A stretch of 64,000 nt of DNA, from assembly GCA_034440635.1 (NCBI GenBank), contig JAOTON010001820.1, forward strand, positions 1,918,501-1,982,500, read 5' to 3'. Source of the DNA: Lepas anatifera (lineage: Eukaryota; Arthropoda; Thecostraca; Lepadidae). Position 1 is the stretch's first letter. Every line of letters begins with the position of its first letter. Shown here piece by piece: positions 32,106 through 44,790 of this stretch. A program made the translations under genes and the position numbers. Under the pieces are notes generated by a model. It saw only the letters and a program-made list of their open reading frames with translations, was not told where the DNA came from and made no database searches.

Positions 32106-32665
32106 ATCAGGGCAGGGTCTGACAGATCCTCAGCGTCGCCTAGAGTTGACCTCGTTGACCTATTTTGACCCTGATAATACATCGCTATGCCAATTAAACT
32201 TGAGTATGGTAAGACTACTCTGGCTCACAGGACTCCTAGTGAGTGTTTTGAATCCCTCTCGGTTTGTTTTATATGTAAAATAGAGGTGGGAGTTTCGAAC
32301 AATTTTGCAGGCCCGGGCCCGGTCTGCTGCTGATTTTAGAAGACCGTCACAAGCCCGGGTTGTGGAAGAAATGGCTTATTAAGCTCGGGAAGGCCAGGTA
32401 TCATGAAAAAGCTACAAATACTATATTCAACATTTATTTAGTTTAAAGCTATTTAAAATACATGTTTTAAGCCAATTAATCCAGGAAAAGTTTTGGCTGC
32501 ACCCAAAACAATATAAGAAAGGTGCAAGCAGCATCAGTAGCTTCAGCTATCTTAATAAGCCCGCAGAAAATGATACTGCAAAATAAGCACGAAGTATGAA
32601 ACATGTCTTGCTTATGATGCAAGCTGACTTCAATGCCAAAGGGTACTAGGGTTAAACTTAAAGGG
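32106..32665. other. Unassigned sequence
   Basis: Contains a short GACCTCGTTGACCTATTTTGACC stretch (32150) that could be an old TTAA-element remnant. Nothing else is recognised. Confidence 0.35.
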
Positions 32666-32669
32666 TTAA

Positions 32670-33589
32670 CACCCGCACTGGAGGGGGTCTGGTACTAACG
32701 CGCACTGGAGGGGGCCTGGTAGGCCCCCTAAGATCTCGGAAACTAAGAGGGTTAGAAAAACGCCACTTGGTAGGTGGGTGGAGACTATGGTGATCTACAT
32801 GATGACCAATTTTCATTGACCTAGGTCAATATCTTCAAGGTCAAACTAGGTCGTAAAGGTCAAATATTGGCCATGCTGGGGATCGACTGGTAAATGCTGT
32901 GATTATGCGGGGAAAATGGCGGGAATAAGCTGAAGGCGGACAAGGTTCATACAGAAGAGGTTTCAAAGAGGCTTCCCCACAACTTTTGGGTCAAGGTCAT
33001 TCATGTTCATTGACCTTTAAGGTCACCATATGGTATACTACTTATAATTTACACTTTGACTAACACTGTAGCCACTGTTTGGCGGGAAATGAGGATTGAC
33101 CTTTCCCAATGACCTTTGACCTTGGCCTTTGACCTTTACCTTTGTATTGGGGTACCCTACCGATGACATCATAGCATAAAATATGTCAGAGCGGGTATCG
33201 TCATTTGACCGGACGCACAGTGGTCAGTGACCTTGAAAGTGCACATATGACCTTGACCTGTGACCTTTGACCTTGACCTTGACTTTCATGTGAAGTGACC
33301 TTGACATATAATCCCGCGTTATGACGTATGACGTTATGACGTCACCACTCGGTCTCCAATGCAAGCTAACTGGTCCGACCGCGCGTTTACGGCGATCTCA
33401 AAATGCAGGTCTGACTTTGAAAGCCTGTAAGTACAAAATTTTCGACCGATTTTCAAAAAGTCTTCACCAATCGACGCGCTATTAAATTCTGTTAAATGTG
33501 GCCACGTATCGTTTTTCGGCTACGGGCGGTTCTCCGGCTTCCTTGGAAAAACAGGTGGGGGCCTCCGAGGCCCTCCTCCAGTGCGCGTG
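32670..33589 (-). mobile_element. Family E element copy E2
   Basis: TTAA at 32666-32669 and 33590-33593. The doubled tip lies on the left: CACCCGCACTGGAGGGGG, then CGCGCACTGGAGGGGG about 30 bases on. The opposite tip is CCTCCAGTGCGCGTG. The interior has runs such as TGACCTTTGACCTTGGCC (33115), containing a DR1-type direct repeat of the half-site, and TGACCTTGACCT. It is 920 bp, non-coding, and shares its right TTAA with B3. Confidence 0.9.
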
Positions 33590-33593
33590 TTAA

Positions 33594-35325
33594 CATGCGC
33601 ATTGACGGGGGCGGGTACCCGCCCCTCCTCGGGTTTTTCAGAGATAGGAGAAAAACGGCGGCGCGTAGCGCCGCCGTACTTGGTATACCTTTTTCCTTAT
33701 CATTTTTGCAACTTTTGTGACAATTTTAAGGTTAGGTCATCCGAGGTCAGGTCACCAGTACAGGTCAAGTGACCCGACCTCAAAAAAAGTTTAAGATAGC
33801 ATAAGTCGGAGCAGGGTGAACTTATCCAATTGAAACTCATATCACATTATGGCCCCACCGATTTCTCTAAAATATGTTCCGGTATTTTTGATATCGATGG
33901 CCTAAGGTCAGGTACGAGGCATGACCTCTCCATTGGAAATACATGGGAAAAATTGTTTTTACGGAATAACTCAGTAACGGATGGTGATAGAGCATTTATT
34001 TTAGCTGCATTAGACTTGCCTGGGCTTCGCAGTTCTAATGATATGCATTTTATATAATTTGACCCTGACCTGACCTCAGGTCAGGTCAAATCCTTGATTT
34101 GACCTAGCAAGGTCAATTATATATCATTCGATTCGGCTTGCTGAGAAGATTCATATAGTTCAAGTCGTTTTGCTTTACCTTTACTTGTTCAGATGTAACG
34201 GCCGAAAAACTGAATTTACATGTTATCCCTATGACGGCATGTTTTGAACTCTCGTGACCTTAACCCCGCCCCACCGGGGTCCGCGCCACCTCCCCACCGG
34301 GGCCATCGATGGCCCCCCAACTCCAAATATGGACGTTGGCAAATCTGAAGTGCAATAGAAAGCTCGCGTGAATTCAGTAGAAATTACTTTGATGTTTTAG
34401 TGTCGGTCAATGGTTTGACCTCAGAGGTAATTAGGTCAGATCGGCTATTTTCACCAAATATGCAATGATTCAACTGGGCATAACTCTTTGTATTAGAGCT
34501 ATTGAGGCCTGTAAGTACATTTGATAGCAATTGCCTGTTCTTTTTCGCTATGTGGAACGTAAAGACCTCCCGCCAGTGGTTTGACCGCCAGAGGTCACGT
34601 GACCTAATATGACCTGGGTCACAAGGTAAGTGACCTTGCCGTATATCAATGAAGCCGTGACAAGACAAAACGATGGTGTTTGTTTCACCGCTCTAGCTCA
34701 ATTAGGTCAAGTTATTGTAAATACTGTTTTTGACCTCCGGTGACCTTGGATGACCTTGGAAAGTAAGGGCAAATATGACCCCTGGGATCCGTGGGGTGTC
34801 CAAAACGTTGTTCTGATCAGTCTGAGTATTTGCAATATTTTTGTGGCTTTTATATCATGAAATAGCTTTTCCCATGCTTTTCATGGGGGGTCGCCTGTGA
34901 CCTGACCTCGGCACGAAATCGAAAATCCCGGATATACCCTTGTGACCCTGGAGGGGTCTGGTGTGTTTCAATCATCGACTTTGAAATGTGCTCTTACAGC
35001 TCTAAATGAAGTGGTGACCTTGGTTGCTGTCTGTGACCTGACCTTGGGTGACCGGGTAAAAATTTCGGATGATGGGAAATGATGCAAGAGGTGCCTACGC
35101 GGTGCTGCGCCTGTCTTATTCTGCTATCCCGAAACCTTGGGGCCATCCCCTGGTTAAATGTGACCTGACAAAAAATGGTTCAAAGGTTTTCGATGGAAAA
35201 GTAGATGGGCAACCCAACACCGTTTACCGTTTTTCGCTACCTACCGTGGTTCTCGAGATCTTAGGGGGGGCGGGTACCCGCCCCCGTCAATGCGAAGGTG
35301 GCTCAGACCCCCGTCAATGCGCGTG
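33594..35325 (+). mobile_element. Family B element copy B3, split by element C
   Basis: The left TTAA is shared with E2 (33590-33593); the right TTAA is at 35326-35329. The tip reads CATGCGCATTGACGGGGGCG. The B sequence runs to CTCGTGACCTTAA (34263), is interrupted by 890 bp, and resumes at TTAAATGTGACCTGAC (35154), exactly as in uninterrupted copies. It retains the GC hairpin and the doubled right tip. Confidence 0.9.
34264..35153. mobile_element. Element C inserted in a TTAA of B3
   Basis: 890 bp between TTAA duplicates (34260-34263 and 35154-35157). It starts CCCCGCCCCACCGGGG with a nearby second copy of the motif (CCCCACCGGGG, 34289), and ends GGGGCCATCCCCTGG. Inverted ends are weak. Rich in TGACCT/AGGTCA motifs. 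This is a distinct family or a diverged D-type element. Confidence 0.75.
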
Positions 35326-35533
35326 TTAAGGGTCAAACCAATCAAAACATTTCTTCCATCTGGAGTTAGCTGGCCAGTTTGACAATTATGGGCTCCCACC
35401 AAGTAGTTTGTACGTGATATATTTACTTAACCATCTTTCGTAGAGGCCATGGGAATGGCTCCATAGATTACAGTAGTCTGACCTGAAGCAGAAAGCTTCT
35501 GGAAGGAACGTTCTAGCTAGAGCTAAGTGTTAA

Positions 35534-36638
35534 CCCTTGCCCCGGTGGCGGGTACGAGCCACCTTCGCCCTGGTGGGGGGCTAAAAAGACCCCCCCACGA
35601 TCTCAAAAACTAAGAGAGCTAGAAAAAAGCGCAAAACGGCAATCGAAAGCTCTTCGAAAATGATATCGAAAATACTTCGGTCATTTTTTTTGTCAGGTCA
35701 ATATCAAGGTCACCAGAGGTCAAAATAGGTCAAAATCGCTAATATGAGGTGTACTAAGAAAACCTCATATATCTCAGAAACTATGATAGCTAGAAACATT
35801 TTTCTAACACCATTCGAAAGCTCTTGAGATGCGCTTTTATTACAGTAGCATTCATTTTCGTGTCAGGTCAAAGCCTAGGGAGCTACAGGTCACTAAATAT
35901 TGGGAATATTCTTGGGAATGTCCATAGCCACCCATGCATAAGGGCGTTTACTTTTTCGCTAATAGCTTCTAAACCAAACAAGATACAGCCATAGTTTATG
36001 CACCACTGCAATCCTCTCGTCAATACGAATTGCATCTGACTTCCAGTGACTATACAAACACTTTGGTGACAAAATAAAAGCTCTATCTTATTTTATTCAA
36101 AATTTATAGAGAAAAACAACAAAAAATGCTTATTTGACCTAAGGTGACCTTTCAAAGGTCACAAGTCAAAAATTTTGCCATCAGCTTCAGAAATGGGCTA
36201 AGAGCAAGTCGCAACCGATGTTTGAAGTTGATTCAATCCATACTTACTGAGAAAAGCTCATTTCGTGATTTTCCCCATGTATTGACAATGGGGAGGTCAT
36301 GCTCTGCACATGACCTTAGGTCACCAATATCAAAAATCCCGGAACAAATGTTGTAGCTCCTAGTGGGCCCAATATGTGGTATGAGTTTCAACTTGATCGA
36401 TTAGCTATGCTTGACCCTTCTTTTAGCCATGCGGTCCTAAGTATTTTTTGAGGTGAGGTCACTTAACCTGGCCTGGTGACCTGACCTGATATGACCTTGA
36501 GCCAAAATTTTCAGGAAAGATGTAAAAATGATGGAGGAACAGCTATACCAAGTTTGGCGGCACTGCGCGCCGCCGTTTTTTGGTCACTTCGGAAAAACCC
36601 GAGGGGGGGTCTAAAAAGACCCCCCACCCGGGCGAAGG
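35534..36638 (-). mobile_element. Family D element copy D2
   Basis: TTAA at 35530-35533 and 36639-36642. Reverse orientation relative to D1: it begins CCCTTGCCCCGGTGGCGGG with the doubled motif GAGCCACCTTCGCCCTGG. It ends with the GC hairpin GGCGGCACTGCGCGCCGCC and CCCACCCGGGCGAAGG. The body matches D1 closely (GCATTCATTTTCGTGTCAGG, AAGTAAACGCC inverse). The right TTAA is shared with A3. Confidence 0.9.
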
Positions 36639-36642
36639 TTAA

Positions 36643-37093
36643 AGGGAATGTGGCACCTTGGTCGAATCCAGAAATTTATTGTAAGTAGGGGTATTTTCAG
36701 GCGAAAATCATGAAAACGCCCATGATTTCTCTGCAAGAAATGTACAATGAGCTCAATATTTTGATTTTTAAAATGCTCCTCTAGTGTGAAAAATAAACCT
36801 CTACCATGGATGACGTCATGATCTGGCAACTACTACCATATTCAATACTATACTATAGACTTAAGGGCTTTAATTGGCCGATTATTCACCGTGACGTTAT
36901 CGCGGTCGTCACACCAACAGCTGACAACTATGGACGCCTTGCTGGGGTAGATTTGGGGTACATTTCAGTTAGCTTTTCTCCACGGAAATTTTGAGTTTCA
37001 AGACAAATGATATATTGAGTGCTGGGTTTTCTGGGATGCTTTACAACTTGGCTATCTCAGTTAAAATCCCGTTATATACGTGTCACATTCCCT
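36643..37093 (+). mobile_element. Family A element copy A3
   Basis: The left TTAA is shared with D2. The ends are AGGGAATGTGGCACCTTGG and TGTCACATTCCCT, with the right flank ATAA. 451 bp. The core has TTGGCCGATTATTCACCGTG and a decayed CRE. A partial further A tip (AAGGGATGTGGCACATTGG) follows at 37097. Confidence 0.85.
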
Positions 37094-37124
37094 ATAAAGG
37101 GATGTGGCACATTGGTCGAACTTA

Positions 37125-37210
37125 CCCGAACTTACCCAGGGGCTAGCCCCCCTCAAATGCCAGAGTGCCTATAGCTAATGCAGACCCGGAGGCTGTTCCG
37201 AGGCAATGGC
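37125..37210 (-). repeat. Family H fragment (reverse)
   Basis: GCCTATAGCTAATGCAGA and GGAGGCTGTTCCGAGGCAATG are inverse matches to H1/H2 (TGCCTCGGAACAGCCTCC). The ends are missing. Confidence 0.5.
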
Positions 37211-37750
37211 TGCCAAGGCTCCTGCGGCTGGGCTTCGCAAACACGTTGGCTCAAGTCGATGACGTCATGTACACGATCGTGACGCCATGTGTGTATTGCG
37301 CCACCTTGCCTCAGCGGCATTTCCGTCCAGCTGTCTGGCGGGGTGACGACATAGGCGCAGGAATTGGGGGCAGGGGTGGCTCCATCCAACTTTTGGACTG
37401 GGCGTAGTGCTTAACCCCAAATTTGAGCCGATTTTGGACCTCTTCTGTTAACAAATCAAGCGATCGGCCGAATCATATTTGACCCCGCCAGCAGTGACGA
37501 TTTTTTTGCCTCCCCAACCTGGAAAAATTCGTGCTCGTATGGGTGGTGATACCCTGGGTTTGGGCGACGCTGGCTGCGGCTGCTGTGGCTAGCGTCGGCG
37601 TGCAATATCCCGGCAACACGGTCTGAGGGTAAACGGCATCGACTCTCTAAACCGGCTCTGAATACCAACCTGAGTCCATTTTGTACGGGAATACTTTTGA
37701 TGAACACGTTGGGTGACAACGGCAGATAGCTTTTGAGCAGGGATGTGAAT
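37211..37750. other. Unassigned sequence
   Basis: No recognisable gene or repeat. Confidence 0.35.
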
Positions 37751-37751
37751 C

Positions 37752-37753
<2 letters not shown>

Positions 37754-37843
<90 letters not shown>

Positions 37844-37852
37844 ATATGTATA
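37754..37852. repeat. (TA)n microsatellite
   Basis: About 80 bp of uninterrupted TA, then imperfect TATATACATGTATATATG to about 37852. The Tyr-Ile open frames here are artefacts. Confidence 0.95.
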
Positions 37853-37859
37853 TATTATT

Positions 37860-40145
37860 TTAGGCACACTGAATTGAATAAGATGGCATTTTCTGAGGTC
37901 ACAGGTCAAAAATTGCAGTATGAACCTGGAAAGGGGCTCAGGATACTACGATTTGGAGAATATGAAGGTATTCTCAGCTGTATCTACACAAATACAGCCC
38001 AATTTTTATTATTCAAACGTTTATTCGTAAAATGCGTAGAATAACACGGCAGCGTAAGTCTGCTCCTGCACGATCTTGTCCAGAAATTTGGCGTTGACTT
38101 CCTCGATCTGGTCTGGAAGCACCGTGGTGTCCAAACTGGTGAGAAATTCCAGTATAGCATCCTAGCCCATCAAGTCACCGCACTGAGTGACAGTTGCCCC
38201 GTCTTGCCCACCCTGGACCATGTAGGGAGGCCATCCACTGGGCAATCTACAGCCCAATTTCAGTTTTTGCTATGTATTTCCAATGGAGAGGTCATAGTCC
38301 GTACTTGACCTTAAGGGTGCGTTACCCTCGACACATGCGCCACACGACATGACCCATCAGAACTAAATCCCTGTTTCCCAAACAACAGATGTCAGGTCAT
38401 TCGTTCATTCATCTCGTTACAAAGATTGCCCACGTGACACGTTGGTTGTAAACCGTAGTACGCTGCGCATTCCACGCTTTACGACTCTTCAGGTGACCAC
38501 GAACCGCTGCGGGCAAGGTCAGACGAGTCTCAGTAACAGGTGCTCTCGCAGAGGCGGGCCCAGTATTTTTCCGAGCGCAGACTGCTATTGGGCAAATGTC
38601 TTGATTTCTCTAAATGAGAAAGCGGTTGCAGCTCGCACCACTGTCACCTGGGATGGACCAAAGCTGGCCAAATGGCAGTTCAAGCATGGCTGTGGATTGA
38701 CTACGCTATTTGCGCGAGTTAGCAGCTAGTCAGCGGTAGGATCCGCGCCCATTTCCTTCTTCCCACTTCGGCCACTTTCGTGACCAAACTTTATGTTCTT
38801 GGCCCGCCTTGCGTCGGTGGGTCGTCATTCTCTGCGCGTACACACACATGCACATACACATGACACATGGGCTGGGTGCCCGCATTTGTGACCGCCTTGG
38901 CGTATCTTAGGGATCCCCCGCCTCGTAGCGGTCACGGAAAGGGGCTCACTGACTCACTCACCCACCAAACCCTGAGGTGCGCAGCTCCATGTGTTTACCC
39001 AAGTATTTATTGTGGAACATTTTTCCGGTGCTCGGAGAATGGGTGGCGTTCCACCCCTCGATCATGTGCGGAGTTGTCCTCAATGTGATCGAGAGGTGTT
39101 TCGGATTATAGGATAGTTTGTGTTGTAATCGACAATACACGTGTACGATCTCAATCCCGTCCAGACTCTTCCTGACAGTTCGACATAAACCAAAGCTTTG
39201 TAATGTATTGGAAGCAGTTTCCCAAGTTATAGGACCTGACCTAGGGACAGGATCAAAAGACGATCTCCTAAACAAGAGACCGTCCATAAAGTACCCAAGG
39301 AAAAACAGGGGTAGGAAGTCAGCAACCATTTTGTTAGACGTTACAACAGGGCGTAAGAAAGTATTACCATGAGGGAGGAGGGTTAAAGTTATAAGAACAT
39401 GTGTTACGTAATTTATGGATAGGCCCTCAGCTCTGACTTAGAATTAACACTGATGTGATTCGATGGAATCCACACATCATTATCATTGGATTTTTAATTG
39501 TGTTTGTGACCTTTTATGAGGAGAGGAGCCGTGAGAGATTTGTGTGAAAACGTGTCCTGATGTCCAAATAACCCTCACATGCCTCCAGTCACGAGGCCAT
39601 AGTTCCCTGATGTTAAGAGCTAAAGGCATGTTCGTGCAAAACACACACAATAAAAGTTGTAAAGTCCGCACCAATTTTCAAGAACTGGACGACGTTTCTG
39701 CAAAATTCAGCAAGCATTAGGGGTGATGCAACACCGCCTCCCCGCGAAATTTCAGTGGGTTGTCATTGGCCTTTCAAGGAGTATTGTAATCATTTCAGGG
39801 AAGGCCTTAGTTCAATTGGACGAGAAAATATACTCTTGCTGGGAATTTATAGATTCAAGAATGACTTTTATGGAGTTTAAATGACACAGAAAACACCGTA
39901 ATATGTCAGGGGCGCAAAAAATGTGTATAAATCACAGCAAAAAGAGAAATAAACGGTTATTTTGCTAAAGAAATTGCAAATTGGCAACATCAGCAGCAAA
40001 ATATATTGCATCGGGCTTGAGCTTCAAGCACCGAGGGAGAAGACAGTTTACCGGTCGAAAATTGGGAACATTGAATGTGATAAAGCTGATGGACTAAGAA
40101 ACGGGACACGCAAGTCCCCACATGGCCACCCCAAAGTGGGAGAAT
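37860..40145. other. Unassigned sequence with one small TTAA-element remnant
   Basis: Bases 38265-38325 (TGTATTTCCAATGGAGAGGTCA, TACTTGACCTTAAGG) match the reverse core of family B. The rest, including short CA-rich sequence at 38825-38860, shows no coding or repeat family that I recognise. Confidence 0.4.
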
Positions 40146-40147
40146 TA

Positions 40148-40270
40148 ATCGCGGATCCAGAAGTGCAAAGGGGGGCACGTGCCTCCTTCGTTCGACCCTC
40201 GTTCCCCCTGAAATGGTCGCGGCGCCCCTCTGAAAGATTGATGGCACCCCCTGAAAGGTCACTAGTCAGC
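40148..40270. repeat. Short family I-like fragment
   Basis: GCGGATCCAGAAGTGCAAAG, GGGGCACGTGCC and CTGAAATGGTCGCGGCGCCCC resemble the block at 58160-58350 in the 3.57-kb repeat. Confidence 0.4.
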
Positions 40271-42800
40271 AGCCTTGGCGATAACAGGTGCTGGCTGAAT
40301 ATGACACAGAAATTTGACTCACACAATTGTTTGCCTTTTCTTATGAGGACTGTACTATTGGGACACACTAGTTGAGTGAATTTCTGCCCTGCGGTCGTCG
40401 TCGTCATTTTTCCACTCTGCTCCCGGGACATCGCCGCTTTCTTTTCCCCTGATAGTTCTTGTCATTTCAGCTCATGGCGGCCAGAAATTGGTCTTACTGA
40501 TATTGGTAGAGCCTAGTGTTCTGCTGTTTGTATTCCTCTGACAGGAGAGTGTCATCCTTGACCATGGCGATGGAGGCACAATGATCAAATTCCTAGAATG
40601 CTTAGTAGAGAATGACACCCAGGCGCTCTGAATTTCCCATTCACTTTCTTTATTTCTCACTTTTGGACCCACTCTTCTGGTGGATTTATTTTGGCATAAT
40701 TCAATAATCTTATTGCATATAAAATTATCTAGCGTGGAAGGAAGGAAAACTTGGATGAAAAATGCGTAAGCCTTAAGTAAGGAATGTTATCGAGTTTCAA
40801 CTAACTCTCACAATACTATACCGTTTGGACTTGCCACTCGCCTACCGTATTTTCAAACGTGAATTTTACACTCAGTATCCCAGTGCAAAACCATTTTTGG
40901 ACACTGGAGAGTGGGCCGCTGCGACATCCCAAAGATTAGCCAGCATACTAAACGCGTCTTTCATTTTTTACCGTCACCCTCCCACTCTCTCATTGTTATT
41001 AAAGTCTTCCATCCAGCAGCCGTCGCAAGTTCTCCTTGCAGTTATATTCCGTGAACTCCATGGCTCATATTGAAAATATATTCACATTTACACTTGCACT
41101 GGTAGCAGTGGCATCTCCATAAAGACGAGGATCTTCCTGCTATTGGTAAGGTCGTACTTTAGTACCTCTCGCTCTGTTGGAAGTTTTGCTCTGCTGAGGG
41201 AGGATGATGGGCAACAAATGAAGAAGGCCTCCACAGATCTTAGCTGACCCGGGGGATAATGTTTTGGGTTTTCATTCGTTGGAACAGATTTCTCGCGGCG
41301 GCTTTTGCTTCTAGTGATCATAGACGAATCAATTTCTAGATGTCCCAAAAAATCGATTACTTGGGTACATTAAAGTACGAACAAGATTCGGGCGGGTTAA
41401 TTCGGCATAAACCTCTCTCAAGATCGTTCCCTGTCACCCGCCTCTCTTTTCTATTGCACTCAGCTCACTTCGGTAAAAACACCGTCGTGGGTCACCTAGG
41501 CTATTTGACGCAAAGCAGATACAATTTAACAACGTATTCCTCCTTTGTACTTTAAGTATATTTGGAATGCTCTATTCTGTCAATATTATTTCGAAAATAT
41601 ACCCACGTAGCTTTCCGGTACGGTTTTTGATGAGCTGCGAATATGCAACATTTACTTCAGGCTGATTTTCGACCGCAGACTGTGACCTGATTGTGACGAA
41701 ATTTTGAACTGATGTCCAAAATGAACCAAAAAATTAAACATTTTCGGGGGCACTCATTTCTAAACAAAAGTGTGAAAACTATAAAGTCATATTGCTCATC
41801 AAAACACCAACTCAGCAGCATTTCATATGTTAGTAGATTCATGAAGGCTCACATTGTCCAGTTGCAGAACGGTGTGCGCCATCCAGCTTCGGCCAGGCAG
41901 GCTGCAACTGGCCAGAAAGTGAGGGGGACCATAATTCTTCAGCTTCCAACTCTGACACTACATTTCCATTAAAAAACTGAAAGCTAACCAGACTTGGGTC
42001 CATTTTTGCTCCCAGTTAATTACGCTAGAATATTCCCTGTGCCCCAAATCCGTTAAAAACGAAATATAAATTTTTGCTGGAAGCGAAGTGGCCTAGCCTC
42101 AGCAGAGGCTCTGTTTGTGATTTCAGCCTTTTAGTTACCCTCACTGGTCCACAAGAGAACGTAAGACTTGAAAGAAAGGACGTGATGGAAATGTGGTCAC
42201 AGGACGGAATGAGCTTCCGAGCAGCAGCAAGGAAGTGAACGCAGGAATGCATTTTACAAATTACGACTTTGTGACGAGGATCTTCCTGATTTTCTGATCT
42301 TCTTTGGATGCCATGAACAATAAACTCCACCCGTCGGATCTATGGAACGAATTGGAACAAGTACCACATCGGGAGATTTGTTATTTCTGGTATTGTTGCA
42401 TAGGCATAAAACCGCATCCATGACGGTGACAGACTAGGGTCTGCACATAAGTGACTGTTTTGGGGTTCAAAACAAACACCATGTGGAAGCCATCGGCTCA
42501 AAATGATCTTCAGTCCCTCTGATCATGCTATGACTTATTAGTCAGCCACATAATTAGATAATTACAGTAATCGTAAAATAAAAATCCAAGTAGAATTCTT
42601 ACTCCTACCCAATTTCAAAATTGTTTTATTCTATTCATGGTGTTTTATAGCACAAAAATAATACATAGTTGTTTTGATTTAAAACACCAGTCCCATTAAA
42701 AAATCCGAATTTTGCTATGGCCTACGCTTCGGCTGTTTCTGACCTAAAAATCACCCCCTGAGCAAGGCTCCCCTGTACAGGTAAACACTCCCGTCTGACT
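40271..42800. other. Unassigned sequence
   Basis: About 2.5 kb of unique-looking, mostly AT-rich sequence. Open frames up to about 100 codons show no known motif. It may be intergenic or intronic. Confidence 0.4.
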
Positions 42801-42810
42801 TTTTGTCTCC

Positions 42811-42882
42811 CCTCTCTCTCTCTCTCGCTCTCGCTCTTGCTCTCGCTCTCGCTCTCGCTCTTGCTCTCGCTCTCACTCTCGC

Positions 42883-42940
<58 letters not shown>
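42811..42940. repeat. (TC)n microsatellite
   Basis: CT/TC repeats with TCGCTC variants at the left, then pure TC to 42940. Confidence 0.95.
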
Positions 42941-42942
<2 letters not shown>

Positions 42943-42944
42943 GG

Positions 42945-43540
42945 TTGTTTAGTCATTCTAAAATTCCCACATCTTTTTCTGGGAAACGCTTGCAAGCCCG
43001 AATCAGCTATTTTCGTCTCATTACCACAATATTATTTTATAAGAAAAACTGTTATTTCTCTCGGTAATGGAATACAGAAGTTACCGAAATATCATCAATC
43101 ATGATTGGATAATTGGTCGGCTGAAGTCCGATGTTTTCGAGCTCAGTTTGGTGATTGTAAAAGCACTGATCATGGTTTTTGAGGGACAGCAAAGTGTTAG
43201 GCTGACTTAAAATGATGAAACATTAGCTGCTAGATTTCACTTCTGGGTACGAGGAGGTGCGAGGCACCCTTATAGATTCCTGGCAGTTTTTCAAACACAA
43301 AAACTCATTGAAACATCATTGTAGCTGACCGCTCGCTAGTTTAGATTATCGATCAAATTAGAGAACACCTTGCTTAGATGACTGAATGCAGGGGCGGTAA
43401 AAACGGAACCAGTTTTGATGCCCGGGATCATGTAATATTAGTAAGGGTAAATCCCGTTGTTTTTTTCAATGCCTTCATATTCCCCTATTTCAAAACTTGA
43501 TTTGAAAACACGGTAGTCAAAGTCCATGTAAACTGTATGG
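42945..43540. other. Unassigned sequence
   Basis: No recognisable feature. Confidence 0.35.
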
Positions 43541-43542
43541 CT

Positions 43543-43951
43543 GTGGCGGATCCAGAAGGGAGGGACAAAAAGGCATTTAATCCCCCCCAACGGAAAAGCT
43601 TGGGGTATCGGAGTAAACTACGCTTTTGCCCCCTCCCCCCACACACACAGCGATCGACCTTCTTTTGCCCCGACTCCTCTTGAGTTCATAAGCGAGACTT
43701 TTGTTCCTTTAACTCTAAACTTCAAACAGAACCAGTCAACTTTAGTGTAAACATTGGACCATGGATAACAAAAACCAACCATCTTGTGCGTATATTTATC
43801 ACCCCGTCACGGTTTTGTTTGGCTTTCGCCTTGGCTATCCCCAAAAGTTACCTTCAAGTTATATTCCAGCAACATTTTTCACGCCGTGACGTTTTTTTGT
43901 TGCGACTTTGGCTTGCCCCCCAAACCGACCGGCTAGATCCGGCACTGCTCA
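43543..43951. mobile_element. Small element with GGATCCAG-type inverted ends
   Basis: The left end GTGGCGGATCCAGAAGGG and the inverse of the right end CAGTGCCGGATCTAGCC are imperfect inverted repeats of the family H tip type. About 410 bp, with a homopolymer C block and no coding motif. The target duplication is unclear. Confidence 0.45.
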
Positions 43952-44078
43952 ATGAGACGTCCTTGTCCACTCAGCAGGGCCTGAGCAGCTGGATCATGTC
44001 CCCAGTCGGCTGCCACGTGACTGGCGCGCGCCCGGGGCGCAGAGGTACCGGTCACGCCGGTAAACAGGTGTCGTGTGC

Positions 44079-44223
44079 CAGTGGCGTGGCCAGGGGTGAT
44101 CAGGCTAGAGGCTCTCCTTTTGTTCAATATTTCCTATCCACGTTCGTGAATGTATTCACTTTGACTTCAAACTGCAGATTTTCTGCTATCAACTACCTTG
44201 ATGAATTTCTGGCTATGCCACTG
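44079..44223. mobile_element. 145-bp MITE, end CAGTGGCGTGGCCAGG
   Basis: The left end CAGTGGCGTGGCCAGGGG and the inverse of the right end CAGTGGCATAGCCAGAAATT match at most positions. This is the same tip type as the sequences flanking the 16.4-kb minisatellite. Confidence 0.6.
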
Positions 44224-44663
44224 CTCCCGTCCCATTCACCAAAACATGAATGAACAGACCTGCCACAGCGGCCACTCATGCGAATCCGGTACTGCCAGTG
44301 CCATCTATTGGGAAAGTTTTATAAAACTTGAAATAATTTTTTCGCCGAGCCTTTTTTGGTTTTGATTCCGTATGGAAATTGTATAGAGGAGATAGCCGCA
44401 AAACTCTGCTGTTTCCGTTTTTCCGATTTTTACCCTGAATTTTTGGAAAACGCTTTCAAATTTCAGCTTCTCATATCTTTCTTATAAGACAAAAATTCAA
44501 AAAAGTACAACAACAGAGTTGTGGAGACTGGCTCCTAGAATATAGGCCCACCCACCCTGTTCCAAGGATTATATCATGTGAAAAGTTATTCAAACTTTAA
44601 GTTTGAGAAATTTGAAAAAGAAAGTCAAATTGTACAAAAACAAGAAATGCATCAGGCTTGAAA

Positions 44664-44790
44664 AATATCTGCCGTAACCAGGGGTGTAATTTTCCAAAAA
44701 TCTTTGGGGGTGCTCAGCCGGTGGGGGGCGGCACCCCATAGGGGCGGCGGCGTTGGGGGGCGGCACCCCTTCATTGCACCAAATCTGTTA
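44664..44790 (+). repeat. Family K left end
   Basis: CCGTAACCAGGGGTGTAATT and TTTGGGGGTGCTCAGCC, then GGGCGGCACCCC blocks. The inverse of this tip occurs at 52085-52125 (CACCTCCAAAGAGATAGAAA, TTACACCCCTGGCCGTAACG) and, changed, at 49840-49880. Confidence 0.5.

Noticed and set aside
37456..38044. Frames with Tyr-Ile runs
   Set aside because: Translation of the (TA)n microsatellite.
40825..41073. Possible coding exon (82 codons, DLPLAYRIFKREFYTQYPSA...)
   Set aside because: No recognised domain, no good splice sites, and a length expected by chance in this composition.
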